64,000 nt of DNA from Vulcanimicrobiota bacterium (GTDB lineage Bacteria; Vulcanimicrobiota; Vulcanimicrobiia; Vulcanimicrobiales; Vulcanimicrobiaceae), in assembly GCA_003168375.1 (NCBI GenBank), contig PMSI01000001.1, positions 1,612,001 through 1,676,000 on the forward strand. Reading direction: 5' to 3'. Position 1 is the first letter of the stretch; each line of letters opens with the position of its first letter. A program made the translations under genes and the position numbers. This document shows positions 56,840 to 64,000 of the stretch, piece by piece. The notes under the pieces are model-generated. The model was not told where the DNA came from, did not search any database, and worked only from the letters and a program-made list of their open reading frames with translations.

Positions 56840-57028
56840 ATGAAAGCATCGCCGGACACGGATGGCCGCGATGCCCCAACGTCGGCGCTGAGACCACGTA
56901 AGGGTGGCCACACCAAGTCGTCCGGTCCTCCAGCCATCGGATGGCGCTGCGGCCTCGTACGCCCCAATTCTCGGCTGATTCTGCCCGTATCCGCGGGAGC
57001 GCAACGCGAAATAGGCGGGCGCCGGTGA
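56840..57028 (+). CDS. Small basic early protein, unknown
   Basis: 62 residues, rich in Arg, Lys, Gly, Pro (DAPTSALRPRKGGHTKSSG). It starts 6 bp after the preceding stop and its TGA overlaps the GTG of the next gene, which argues for real translation. No family recognised. Confidence 0.45.
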   Translation: MKASPDTDGRDAPTSALRPRKGGHTKSSGPPAIGWRCGLVRPNSRLILPVSAGAQREIGGRR

Positions 57029-57813
57029 CGAGTGACTCTCAGGGCGCACTCGTCGAGCTGTTTCGCGTGATGGAGCGACTAACTGGGAAGTGGCCGACAA
57101 ACGCAACCGTCTTCGTGACGGCGCGCGCGCTCGGCTTTCGGTTCAAGGACGCCGATGGAAAGCGGTTGCTCTCGAAGTTCCGCCCCAGCGGGGCCCCCAC
57201 CGCGCCCTCACAGCGCACCAATGACGCGCCTGAGCCGCCCCTACCTCGCACCAACGGCGCTGGGGCGAACACGCCCGAATCCGGGGGCGGGGCCCCCGCC
57301 GCGCCCTCACAGCGCACCAATGACGCGCCTGAGCCGCCCCTGCCTCGCACCAACGGGGCTGGGGCTACACACGCGCGCGGTAAAGGTACTTCTAGTCCTG
57401 ATCCTGATTCGCTCTCCGGCGCGAGCGCGCGCGAGAGAGCCGAACCCCATGGGTTGCCGTCGAGTCCGGCCTCGCCGACGCGCGACCTGATCGCCTGGTT
57501 CTTGACGGCCGGCATCGAGGCTGGTGCCATCAAAGGGCACTTTGCAATACTTCAACGCAGCCCAAAGTCCGCCGAAATCGTCGCAGCGGAAGCTCTACTA
57601 GCGCACTGGAGCCGTGCGGACATCGAGGCCATGGCGCATCGACTCTTCGCGCGCAAGCTGAATAAGCGACATCCACGCGGCCCGGTTCTGTCGACGCTGT
57701 CGTTAGCGCTGCTCGCGGAATGGTGGGACTCGCTCGAACCTGATGTGCCTGTGCCAATCGTCGACGGCGAAAACCTCGACGACTACACCCGTCCCGGACT
57801 CCTGAGCGCGTGA
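57025..57813 (+). CDS. Probable replication protein (phage O/DnaD-like) with tandem repeat linker
   Basis: 262 residues from GTG 57025. N-terminal winged-helix-like region (SQGALVELFRVMERLTGKWPTNATVFVTARALGFRF), a disordered linker made of two ~25-residue copies (APSQRTNDAPEPPLPRTNGAGA), then a helical C-terminal domain (DLIAWFLTAGIEAGAIKGHFAILQRSP...AHRLFARKLNKRHPRGPV). Architecture and position before a DnaC-like loader match phage replication initiators; assignment is by context. The linker repeat is also a DNA repeat. Confidence 0.62.
   Translation: MTSDSQGALVELFRVMERLTGKWPTNATVFVTARALGFRFKDADGKRLLSKFRPSGAPTAPSQRTNDAPEPPLPRTNGAGANTPESGGGAPAAPSQRTNDAPEPPLPRTNGAGATHARGKGTSSPDPDSLSGASARERAEPHGLPSSPASPTRDLIAWFLTAGIEAGAIKGHFAILQRSPKSAEIVAAEALLAHWSRADIEAMAHRLFARKLNKRHPRGPVLSTLSLALLAEWWDSLEPDVPVPIVDGENLDDYTRPGLLSA
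57191..57365 (+). repeat. Two 76-bp direct repeats, 99 bp apart
   Basis: 57191-57266 and 57290-57365 are nearly identical (about four mismatches), encoding the APSQRTNDAPEPPLPRTNGAG units of the replication-type protein. Phage origins often lie inside such genes, so these could be initiator-binding repeats; equally a recent duplication. Confidence 0.7.
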
Positions 57814-58670
57814 CGGTCGAGCTGAAGCCCTGCCCGCGCTGTAACGCGCCAACGCTGCCGATCGCGGTGCAGGCCGGCGGACTGGGGCAGCTGTGGATCC
57901 GGGCGATGTGCTCGCCCTGCGTCCTCGCCGACGCGCAGGAGCGGGCAGCGAAGAGCCACGCAGAGCTCGCCTCGATGGTGCACGAGCGCTGCGAGATTCC
58001 GTTCGAGTTCGCTGGCGTGACGATCGCTTCACATCCGAGCCCGGGCGCGCGCGAAGTCGGCGCGGCATACGTCGCGACGCTTCCCGACCCGCTCGGCGAT
58101 ATGCTCGCGCTGCGCGAGTGGAGCGGCGGCACCGATCAGCGGCTGCACCTTGCCACGCTGCAGCGCGAGGCGATGCGCGGCCATCGCGGGATCGGGATCT
58201 TCGGTGCCCAGGGACGAGGCAAGACGGGGCTGTACGCCGGCATCGCTCGCGAGTTGGAGCGCCGCGGTGTGTCGAGCGTCATGGCCAACGTCGCCCTGCT
58301 GCTCGAGGCGATGCGCGAATGCCGCGCCGACGGCGCTGGCCAGATGCGTTTGATGCGGCCGTTACGCGACACCGCGTACCTGGTGCTCGACGACATCGAC
58401 AAGGTCTCGAATGCGACGTTCGGCGGCAAACCGACGTCCGACTCGCAAAGAAGCTTCTACGCGTTACACGCGCTGCTTGAGTACCGGATGGAGCATCGGC
58501 TCCCGATCGGCGTCACGGCAAACCGCTCGCTACAGCAGCTCAAGACCGAAGTGTTCGCCTCGTTCGAGGCCGACGGTGCAGCCTTCTGCGACCGGTTCCT
58601 CAAGACGACGGGAAGCTGGTACGAGTTGACGGCGTCGCGATCGCTGCGTGCGCTGATCGGTGCCGCATGA
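57810..58670 (+). CDS. DnaC/IstB-like helicase loader ATPase
   Basis: 286 residues. N-terminal zinc ribbon (CPRC at 8-11 and CSPC at 34-37), then an AAA+ domain with Walker A GAQGRGKT, Walker B YLVLDDID and sensor VTANRS. Loads the replicative helicase at the element's origin. GTGA overlap with the replication-type gene. Confidence 0.85.
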   Translation: MTVELKPCPRCNAPTLPIAVQAGGLGQLWIRAMCSPCVLADAQERAAKSHAELASMVHERCEIPFEFAGVTIASHPSPGAREVGAAYVATLPDPLGDMLALREWSGGTDQRLHLATLQREAMRGHRGIGIFGAQGRGKTGLYAGIARELERRGVSSVMANVALLLEAMRECRADGAGQMRLMRPLRDTAYLVLDDIDKVSNATFGGKPTSDSQRSFYALHALLEYRMEHRLPIGVTANRSLQQLKTEVFASFEADGAAFCDRFLKTTGSWYELTASRSLRALIGAA

Positions 58671-58777
58671 GCAGCGTCACCAGGATCCTGACCGCGAGCA
58701 ACGCCGAAGGCCAAGGAGCGGCGCGCAGCGACGCGACTACATCCGTCGTCTTCGAGGCGGTGAGCAATGCAAGCTAA
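58667..58777 (+). CDS. 36-residue ORF between loader and ATPase genes
   Basis: ATG at 58667 overlaps the loader stop (ATGA) and TAA at 58775 overlaps the next gene's start by 11 bp, the same stitching as the other early genes. Ser/Thr/Ala-rich (SSVTRILTASNAEGQGAARS). May be a coupling peptide or nothing. Confidence 0.4.
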   Translation: MSSVTRILTASNAEGQGAARSDATTSVVFEAVSNAS

Positions 58778-60611
58778 CCGCGTACGCCTCTCCGCCGAGC
58801 TGTGTGAGATCACGCCGGAGATATTCACGACCGCCAGCGCGATCGTCGGTGTGCGTGGCAGCGGCAAGACGAACGACGGCGTACTGCTCGCCGAGGAGGC
58901 GATCCGCTTCGGCGTCCCGCCCGTCATTATCGACCCGACCTCGGCCTGGTGGGGGCTGAAGTCGTCGCCCGACGGCAAGTCGGCGGGCCTGCCCGTCTAC
59001 ATCTTCGGCGGCGAACGCGGCGACGTTCCGCTCGAACCGACGTCCGGCCCGATCATCGCGCGGTTCGTCGTCGAGGAGCGCGTGCCGGTGATCCTCGACG
59101 TGTCGGACCTCACGAAGGGGAAGCAGCGCCGCTTCGTCGGCGAGTTCTGCACCACGCTGTACGACCTCAAGAACCGCCGTCGCGATCCGCTGTTCCTCAT
59201 CATCGACGAGGTCCCGCGCTTCTGCCCTCAGCAGCTGCAGAAAGACCCCGACCTGTTGCAGTGCGTCGGCGCCGTCGAAGACATCGTCGCGCTCGGACGC
59301 AGCCGCGGCCTCGGCTGCGCGATCATCGGCCAGCGATCGGCGACGATCAACAACAACGTCCTCACGCAGGCCGACAACCTGTTCGCGATGCGCTCGGTGG
59401 GCACGGCGGACCGAAAGGCGATCGACGCATGGGTCGTCGAGGCGCAGGGCGATCAGCAGCAGCGTGACGAGATGATTCGCCATCTCGCGGCGCTCCCGCA
59501 GGGCGAGGGCTACTTCTGGTCGCCGGCGATCTTTGGTGTCTTCCGCCGGGTGAAGTTCGCGGCGCGCAGCACGTTCGATTCCTCGCGGACCCCGCGAGTC
59601 GGCGAGAAGCGAGTCGAGCCGAAGGTCTTCGCGTCGGTCGACCTCGACAAGCTGCGCGGCGAGATAGCGGCCACCGTCGAGCGCGCCAAAGCCGACGACC
59701 CGAAAGCGCTGCGCGCGACGATCGCGGACCTGCAAAAGAAGCTGGCCGTGAAGGGCGCGGCCGATCCTGCCGAGGTGATGCAGCTGCGCCGGGACATCGC
59801 CGAGGCGCGGCTCGCGATCGTGGAGCTTGAAGCCCGGCCGGTCGAGCGCGTCGAGGTGCCCGTCGTCGGCGAGAAGGCGATCGCGGCTCTCCGCGAGATC
59901 GTCGAGTCGGTTGCCCTCGCCGTCGACGCGCTCCAAGGTGCATCCGCCCAGCTTCCGGCCGTCGTCGCGCCGATCGCCGATGCGTTGCGCGCTGCGCGAG
60001 CACCGATTCCCGTGCGCCCTGAGCCCGCGGTGAGGCCGCAGCGTCCGGTGCTGAGTTCTGTACCAGCGAAGCCTGCGACGGCTCCACGGGCCGCTAATCC
60101 GTCGGACGACTCGCTCGGCGGCGGGGCGACGAAAGTCCTCGTCGCGCTCGCGCGCGTTCTGGGCGGGCAGGCGACGCGCGATCAACTTGCGCTTCTTTCC
60201 GGCTACACGAACACAGGGGGATTCCGCAACCTGCTCTCGGAGCTGCGCGCCGCTGCTGTGATCGAGGACGTGGATGGCGCTAGGAGTGTCGCCATAACCG
60301 CACACGGTCAGGCGCTACTCGTCGGTCATCGCGTCGAACTACACCAGCACGAGGAGCTGGTCGATCTCTGGCGCCCGAAGCTCGACGGCGGAGCCACGAA
60401 GCTGTTCGATGCGATGCGCGAACTGCACGCGGCGGGTGAGGAGTGGGTGACGCGCGATCGGTTAGCGGCGAAGACCGGCTACGCGAACGCGGGCGGCTTC
60501 CGCAACCTCCTCAGCGACCTACGGAAACCCGGCCTGATCGACGAGCAGAAGATCGGCAGCGAGCTCACACTGCGGCTGCATCCGACGCTCTACGCTGAGG
60601 GAGTGCGGTGA
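58767..60611 (+). CDS. HerA/FtsK-like ATPase with duplicated winged-helix tail
   Basis: 614 residues. Walker A GVRGSGKT (28-35), IIDPTSAW strand, Walker B PLFLIIDEVP (D147/E148) and GRSRGLGCAIIGQRSATINNNVL sensor mark the HerA/DUF87 branch. Residues ~290-400 form helices and coiled coil, then a Pro/Ala linker. Two copies of a winged-helix-like unit follow: GGATKVLVALARV...SGYTNTGGFRNLLSEL (~452-510) and GGATKLFDAMREL...TGYANAGGFRNLLSDL (~540-595). A DNA-translocating motor; roles from replication to genome packaging are possible. Confidence 0.82.
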   Translation: MQANRVRLSAELCEITPEIFTTASAIVGVRGSGKTNDGVLLAEEAIRFGVPPVIIDPTSAWWGLKSSPDGKSAGLPVYIFGGERGDVPLEPTSGPIIARFVVEERVPVILDVSDLTKGKQRRFVGEFCTTLYDLKNRRRDPLFLIIDEVPRFCPQQLQKDPDLLQCVGAVEDIVALGRSRGLGCAIIGQRSATINNNVLTQADNLFAMRSVGTADRKAIDAWVVEAQGDQQQRDEMIRHLAALPQGEGYFWSPAIFGVFRRVKFAARSTFDSSRTPRVGEKRVEPKVFASVDLDKLRGEIAATVERAKADDPKALRATIADLQKKLAVKGAADPAEVMQLRRDIAEARLAIVELEARPVERVEVPVVGEKAIAALREIVESVALAVDALQGASAQLPAVVAPIADALRAARAPIPVRPEPAVRPQRPVLSSVPAKPATAPRAANPSDDSLGGGATKVLVALARVLGGQATRDQLALLSGYTNTGGFRNLLSELRAAAVIEDVDGARSVAITAHGQALLVGHRVELHQHEELVDLWRPKLDGGATKLFDAMRELHAAGEEWVTRDRLAAKTGYANAGGFRNLLSDLRKPGLIDEQKIGSELTLRLHPTLYAEGVR

Positions 60612-60868
60612 TGGCTCACGACATCGAGGCCGGTCATTGACGGCGACGGCAAGCCCCCGGTCATCCTTGCGCGCCTACTTTCGCGAAAGGATGATCGCAA
60701 GGACGGCGCAAGTGCGAGGCTGCTCGAGGGAGACCTCTGTACTAGAGAAGCGAGGCGTCGAAGTCGATGCGAGCGCGCCCTCGAAATTGCGTCGCGTTCG
60801 GCCGGAAAACGCAATGACGAAAGTTTACCCGGCGAAAGTCTACTGCTCTCTCCACGGCTTGTTCCGGT

Positions 60869-60945
60869 GGTTGCGCAACTTCCGCAACTTCCGATTTGGA
60901 ACGTCGAACGGAAGGTTCGGAAGGACCGATGGAAGTTGCGCAACC
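60869..60945. repeat. Long inverted repeat with nested arms
   Basis: GGTTGCGCAACTTCC (60869-60883) and GGAAGTTGCGCAACC (60931-60945) are perfect 15-bp arms. Between them AACTTCCG/CGGAAGGTT can pair again. Each outer arm also contains the palindrome TTGCGCAA. Confidence 0.8.
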
Positions 60946-61073
60946 AGACAATGGGCTCCGGCGGAGACTTCACCAATAGAGAAGGCGGCCGTCCAAGTCG
61001 CACCGGGACCGCCCCCGGAAATGACTGAGACGAGACGCGAAACGGAAGGTCCGCGGAAGTTGCGCGCAGGTTC

Positions 61074-61140
61074 GTTCACGGTCACGGAGCCTGGCACATA
61101 GCGGCGTGACTTCGGCCGACGTGACCGTGACCGAATGAAC
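61074..61140. repeat. Inverted repeat around GGTCACGG
   Basis: GTTCACGGTCACGG (61074-61087) faces CCGTGACCGAATGAAC (61125-61140): 8-bp perfect core GGTCACGG/CCGTGACC plus a flanking GTTC/GAAC pair. A further GTGACCGTGACCG direct repeat lies in the right arm. Confidence 0.65.
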
Positions 61141-61274
61141 GGTCGACGTCGCGGCTGCCTGCGCAGCGCTGCTTCGAACCCTGCGACCTTGCGAAGTGAA
61201 CCGCGATCAGGCCCAGACCGCCTTCGGCCGGAGCGCATGACCAATGCACTTGCAGTGACGCCGTGAGAGGGGTC

Positions 61275-61305
61275 TTGACACGGAGTGATACGCTAACAGT
61301 AGGCA
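61275..61305 (+). promoter_or_regulatory. Possible promoter for the excisionase-like operon
   Basis: Consensus -35 TTGACA at 61275-61280. The expected -10 window (61297-61303) reads AGTAGG, a poor match, so support is weak. It is 240 nt upstream of the HTH gene with no gene between. Confidence 0.3.
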
Positions 61306-61520
61306 AGCCCGGTGCAGCCGGCACGCTACGCAGGTCGTGGGTGTCGTGAACGATCGAGTTACCGCGGACCCGCGATGGGACCGCGTGCCGAGGAAAACCA
61401 CGCCAGGTTTTCCGTCGTCCTCGCTGGACAGGTGCCGGGTTGACGGTTTGATCGACAGGGGCGCGACGCTCCAAGGCAATCGATCACCGAGGCGGTTACG
61501 CCGACTACCGGAGAGCGTTC

Positions 61521-61802
61521 GTGCAGATAAGCGCGTTGTTGGACAAGAAAGAGCCGATCGAAGACGGGCTAGTTCGCCCATATCCCGAGGGAGCGCGCTT
61601 CCTCGCGTGCTCGCGAGCGCATATCATGCGGCTGATGGCGTCGGGGCGGTTGCCGTACTGCACGGTCGGCGTCAACGGCGGAGAACGCCGCATTCGGATC
61701 TCGGCGCTCCGTGAATTCGTCGACCGCAACACAGTTTGCTTGTCCGGCGATTCGGCGCCCGCGCATGTCGAACGTGCGCCGATTGCGACGGTGTCGCAGT
61801 GA
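61521..61802 (+). CDS. Excisionase-type (helix_turn_helix_17) DNA-binding protein
   Basis: 93 residues, GTG start. Core YPEGARFLACSRAHIMRLMASGRLPYCTVGVNGGERRIRISALREFVD is the MerR/Xis-like winged HTH found in excisionases and phage regulators. May act as recombination directionality factor or early-to-late regulator. Overlaps the next gene by GTGA. Confidence 0.78.
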   Translation: MQISALLDKKEPIEDGLVRPYPEGARFLACSRAHIMRLMASGRLPYCTVGVNGGERRIRISALREFVDRNTVCLSGDSAPAHVERAPIATVSQ

Positions 61803-62008
61803 AGGCGTCGCAGCGATCCGACCGAGTGCCGGCAGAGACGAACGCCTTCACCGACTTTAGAGACCCGAACGTCTCGGTCGAAGAGCTCGAGCGGCGATCG
61901 AACCTACAGCGGTTCGGCACGGCGCATATCGCGGTCGGCAGCGACCTGTTCGCCCTCGAACGCGAGGCGCAGCTGAAGAGACAACGGGAGGCCGGACACA
62001 ATGCCTGA
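61799..62008 (+). CDS. Small protein, unknown
   Basis: 69 residues from GTG 61799 (GTGA overlap). Charged, helical C-terminal half (EELERRSNLQRFG...LFALEREAQLKRQREAGHNA). Overlaps the following gene by 8 bp. Function unknown. Confidence 0.6.
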   Translation: MKASQRSDRVPAETNAFTDFRDPNVSVEELERRSNLQRFGTAHIAVGSDLFALEREAQLKRQREAGHNA

Positions 62009-62375
62009 ACTACCTTTGGGGCTCCGCGATAGCGCTCAAGAGTTGTTCAGACGATTCGGTGCGCACAGCGCCGACGACGCGCTGAAGATTTTCGAGGCCG
62101 AAGACCGCAGCGCCATCACCGATGAGCGCTCTCTCGACGCCGCGCTGCGCGCATTCGAGCGCGACCACTGTCATCTCTTCATGGGGTCTGACATCCACGA
62201 CGAATCTCGGTCACTCGACCAGCGGACGGCGAGTTTCGCCCGGGACATCGAGCGGCGTGAACAGCGGCTTCTGTTGGATTCTGGCCGCGCCCGCCTAGGC
62301 GACGCGAAGTTCGGCGATGCGTCTGTGTCGGACGATGAACTATTCGCGCACGTCTTGAGGGAGGTGTTCGAGTGA
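62001..62375 (+). CDS. Acidic helical protein, unknown
   Basis: 124 residues, rich in Asp, Glu, Arg; mostly helical (SAQELFRRFGAHSADDALKIFEAEDRS, DQRTASFARDIERREQRLLLD). ATG 62001 overlaps the previous stop. Position between regulator and coiled-coil proteins; could be a small structural or scaffold subunit (speculative). Confidence 0.6.
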   Translation: MPELPLGLRDSAQELFRRFGAHSADDALKIFEAEDRSAITDERSLDAALRAFERDHCHLFMGSDIHDESRSLDQRTASFARDIERREQRLLLDSGRARLGDAKFGDASVSDDELFAHVLREVFE

Positions 62376-62403
62376 CCTTCATCCAGACGCGGGCCCTCCG
62401 CCG

Positions 62404-62799
62404 ATGACGTCCGTTTTCCAGGATCGCTCGCTCCAACAGCTCACGGCGCACTTGAAGACAGCGCGTTCAGTACTTTTGACGGAACGCGCGCTGTACGCGA
62501 AGGTTCTACGAAATGCCGCGCGCGGATTCTACCCGACGGCCTCATATGCCGGCCTCTTGCAGGCGTCGACGAAGCTTGAGGTCGGCGGAACGATCGAGCA
62601 GCGCCGACAGGGGATCACCGACCTGGGGGACCTGATCGCTGGGCTCGAGCAGCTGCTCGTTCTCGCTGAGGTGCGCGAGCTGCGCGCCAAGATCGCCGGT
62701 GTCGACGCGAACGCTGGCTTGCTCCGGGTCGAGCGGAAGCGGCTTCACACGCTGGTGGAGGAGCACCCAGATCTGCTCGCCGCCGAAGGTCTGCTGTAG
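62404..62799 (+). CDS. Coiled-coil-like protein, unknown
   Basis: 131 residues, predominantly helical with heptad-like leucines (LQQLTAHLKTARSVLLTERAL, DLIAGLEQLLVLAEVRELRAKI). ATG 62404. No family recognised; similar in style to the protein at 63038. Confidence 0.6.
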   Translation: MTSVFQDRSLQQLTAHLKTARSVLLTERALYAKVLRNAARGFYPTASYAGLLQASTKLEVGGTIEQRRQGITDLGDLIAGLEQLLVLAEVRELRAKIAGVDANAGLLRVERKRLHTLVEEHPDLLAAEGLL

Positions 62800-62802
62800 G
62801 TT

Positions 62803-63045
62803 ATGCAATCGTCCGCGTCGATCGCGACGCTCGCAAGCGGGGCGATCGCGGGTGGCCATACCGCGCGCGCTACGCAACGAGCCGCGGCTCGCGAGCGCGA
62901 CGCGGCCGCCCTCTCGTCCCCGCCGGCTAAAGCCGGTCAAGCTCGGCGGGGGCGTGAGGGCAGCGTGACGACCGATAACACTCGCTCGATCCATTTCTCG
63001 GCCCCTAGGCTCTTTGCTCCGCTTTGCGAGCTGCGGAATGGATAG
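62803..63045 (+). CDS. Small Ala/Arg-rich ORF, doubtful
   Basis: 80 codons starting 3 bp after the previous stop and overlapping the next gene by 8 bp, which favours translation. Composition is biased (ARATQRAAARERDAAALSS). No ribosome site apart from the preceding gene's end. Could be a linker ORF. Confidence 0.35.
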   Translation: MQSSASIATLASGAIAGGHTARATQRAAARERDAAALSSPPAKAGQARRGREGSVTTDNTRSIHFSAPRLFAPLCELRNG

Positions 63046-63391
63046 GGACGAACTCGCCGCCGAATTCGACCGGACGGCTGACGAGGTGCGTACCCTCGGC
63101 GAGAACCTCGCGCAATCGAATGCGCTCTTCCGTGCCTCTCTCACCGAGCTTACCGTGTTTCGCGAGCAAATCGAGGCGGTTCTGCCGAACGTACAAGCCG
63201 TCGCCGAACGGGCCGCTGACGCGGTTACGCGTGGGCGCTCGCTTTTGAACGACACTGCGAAAGCTCTTACCGCGAGCGTTGAAATACTCGCTGGCTACGA
63301 AAGCTACGTCGTCGCACTGAAGGAGAAAGAGCTCACCCTGCGCGGCGAGGCGATGGCGTTGCGCCGACGCGAAGAGAGTGGTCCGAGCTGA
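63038..63391 (+). CDS. Coiled-coil protein, unknown
   Basis: 117 residues from ATG 63038 (MDRDELAAEFDRTADEV). Continuous helix prediction with repeating hydrophobics (LTVFREQIEAVLPNVQAVAERAADAV, LTASVEILAGYESYVVALKEKEL). Stop overlaps the next ATG by one base (TGATG). Confidence 0.6.
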   Translation: MDRDELAAEFDRTADEVRTLGENLAQSNALFRASLTELTVFREQIEAVLPNVQAVAERAADAVTRGRSLLNDTAKALTASVEILAGYESYVVALKEKELTLRGEAMALRRREESGPS

Positions 63392-64000
63392 TGCCCTTTG
63401 ATTTTTTGGTCGGCTTTGGAATTGAGTATTTCGACGGCGGGGCGCCGGCGAAACTCGCGGATCTGGCCCGTAAGGCGGGAACCCTCCATCCGCTGCTTCA
63501 GGCTCTGGCTGTCGACGTCAAGGGCGTTTCTTCGGGGTTCTGGGATCTCAGCAAAGCCGCGATGGCGAGCGGTGCGGCCGTCGGTGGATTCGATGCAACG
63601 CTGCGCGCCAACGCAGCGACGTCGCGCGCGGCTGAATCCGGCGCGCGCGGTCTGTCCTTCGCGTACATGAGCGTCGCTGCTAGCGCGACCGCTGCTGCGG
63701 GCGCCGTGGCGCGGTTAAATGCAATGAGCGCGGGTGGAGCCGCCGGATTCGGCGCCGGCGCCGCGTTCGCCGCGCCGGCTGGAGCCGGTCGCGGCTGGCA
63801 GAATGTCGGTGCTGGCCTCACGCGTCAAATGGCGCTCCCGTCGGCGCCGACGATGAAGTGGGCTGGCGCTTCACCTCTCGCAACTGGCTCCGGCTGGGCT
63901 AGCCCATGGGCTTCACGGCTCATGGGGCCGCCGGGCGCGGGTAGCGGGGGGACGATTTACGGTACCCCTGCATTCGGCCGTGGCGCCGGCGGCGGCTTCG
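63391..64000 (+). CDS. Ala/Gly-rich protein, partial at window end
   Basis: 203 codons visible without a stop. Begins MPFDFLVGFGIEYFDGGAPA, then LADLARKAGTLHPLLQALAVDVKGVSSGFWDLSKAA and a long Ala/Gly/Ser-rich stretch (ASATAAAGAVARLNAMSAGG, GPPGAGSGGT). Such composition occurs in phage tail-length or minor virion proteins and in adhesins; function not assignable. Opens with a TGATG overlap, so it belongs to the same operon. Confidence 0.6.
   Translation, partial: MPFDFLVGFGIEYFDGGAPAKLADLARKAGTLHPLLQALAVDVKGVSSGFWDLSKAAMASGAAVGGFDATLRANAATSRAAESGARGLSFAYMSVAASATAAAGAVARLNAMSAGGAAGFGAGAAFAAPAGAGRGWQNVGAGLTRQMALPSAPTMKWAGASPLATGSGWASPWASRLMGPPGAGSGGTIYGTPAFGRGAGGGF

Larger units (their letters stand above)
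60612..61520. other. 0.9-kb repeat-rich region with no supported gene
   Basis: No reading frame here has convincing composition or a ribosome site (the longest, ~154 codons from 60637, is Arg/Thr/Pro-rich and unfamily-like). The stretch holds two long inverted repeats (60869-60945; 61074-61140), an imperfect ~70-bp repeat (around 60728 and 60961: GGAGAC-Y-TC … TAGAGAAG … AAGTCG), a third GGAAGTTGCGC at 61055, and a TTGACA at 61275. Candidate origin, packaging or regulatory RNA region. Confidence 0.6.
53935..64000. mobile_element. Integrated element (serine-recombinase type), left end; right end outside window
   Basis: Immediately after flgG the gene content changes from flagellar to a phage-like early region: large serine recombinase pointing toward the junction, repressor, divergent operator/promoter, a chain of overlapping early genes (small ORFs, replication protein, DnaC-like loader, HerA-like ATPase), a repeat-rich non-coding stretch, an excisionase-like HTH and small coiled-coil proteins. 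No structural, conjugation or cargo gene is seen by 64000. The exact left attachment site lies within about 53925-53967; no direct repeat can be assigned without the right end. Confidence 0.8.

Noticed and set aside
60637-61101. 154-codon plus-strand ORF in the element's gene-poor stretch
   Set aside because: Biased Arg/Thr/Pro composition, no ribosome site, and it runs through the long inverted repeat; repeats explain the region better.

Overview
The window is a high-GC, densely packed bacterial chromosome segment carrying a mobile element at its right end. The organism makes an outer membrane (beta-barrel proteins, a TonB-receptor-like protein, many lipoproteins, lgt and lspA). It also has division genes typical of Gram-positive and other 'Terrabacteria' lineages (sepF-divIVA) and a csaB-type pyruvyl transferase beside a DUF5693 membrane protein. 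That mixture suggests a diderm lineage outside Proteobacteria. Candidatus Eremiobacterota/Vulcanimicrobiota (WPS-2) is my best guess, but it is an inference without marker phylogeny.

Layout. 1-20 kb: envelope and catabolic genes. These are a propeller lipoprotein, aquaporin, a two-gene ABC exporter, a DAO-type flavoenzyme, thiolase plus SDR, a Rieske oxygenase, an oligopeptide-type binding lipoprotein and a small TonB-like barrel. A copper/electron-transfer cluster follows (SCO1-like protein, response regulator plus histidine kinase, plastocyanin-like lipoprotein, c-type cytochrome), then an ECHDC3-like crotonase. 20-27 kb: a structured RNA with a terminator, DUF5693-csaB, an M50 protease and ileS. 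27-37.5 kb (minus strand): a Fic protein, a frameshifted TPR gene and the complete branched-chain amino acid operon ilvC-ilvB-ilvN-leuA-leuC-leuD-leuB. That operon is preceded by a short peptide rich in Leu/Val/Ile and a terminator hairpin, which looks like an attenuator. 37.5-42 kb: accessory genes (AT-richer lipoprotein, LuxR-type regulator with tiny ORFs behind it, a second Fic protein). 42-50 kb: tightly overlapping housekeeping genes ccdA-lspA-rluD-tgt-OMP (minus) and lgt-yggS-sepF-divIVA-SDR (plus). 50-52.5 kb: an odd secreted protein whose ribosome site is held in a hairpin. 52.6-53.9 kb: flgF-flgG.

From about 53.93 kb to the window end lies an integrated element that separates flgG from whatever followed it. 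It carries a large serine recombinase, a repressor with an XRE head and a sigma-region-4-like tail, a palindromic operator over a divergent promoter, and an overlapping early operon. That operon encodes small proteins, a replication-type protein, a DnaC/IstB-like loader and a HerA/FtsK-like ATPase with two repeated winged-helix units. A 0.9-kb non-coding stretch with long inverted repeats follows, then an excisionase-like HTH protein and small coiled-coil proteins. No capsid, tail or conjugation gene is visible before the window ends, so phage versus other integrative element is undecided.

A short dispersed palindromic repeat (core GAGC-Y-TGTCGAAGG) occurs at least six times between 25 and 33 kb. 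Two copies are read in frame inside ileS and leuA.
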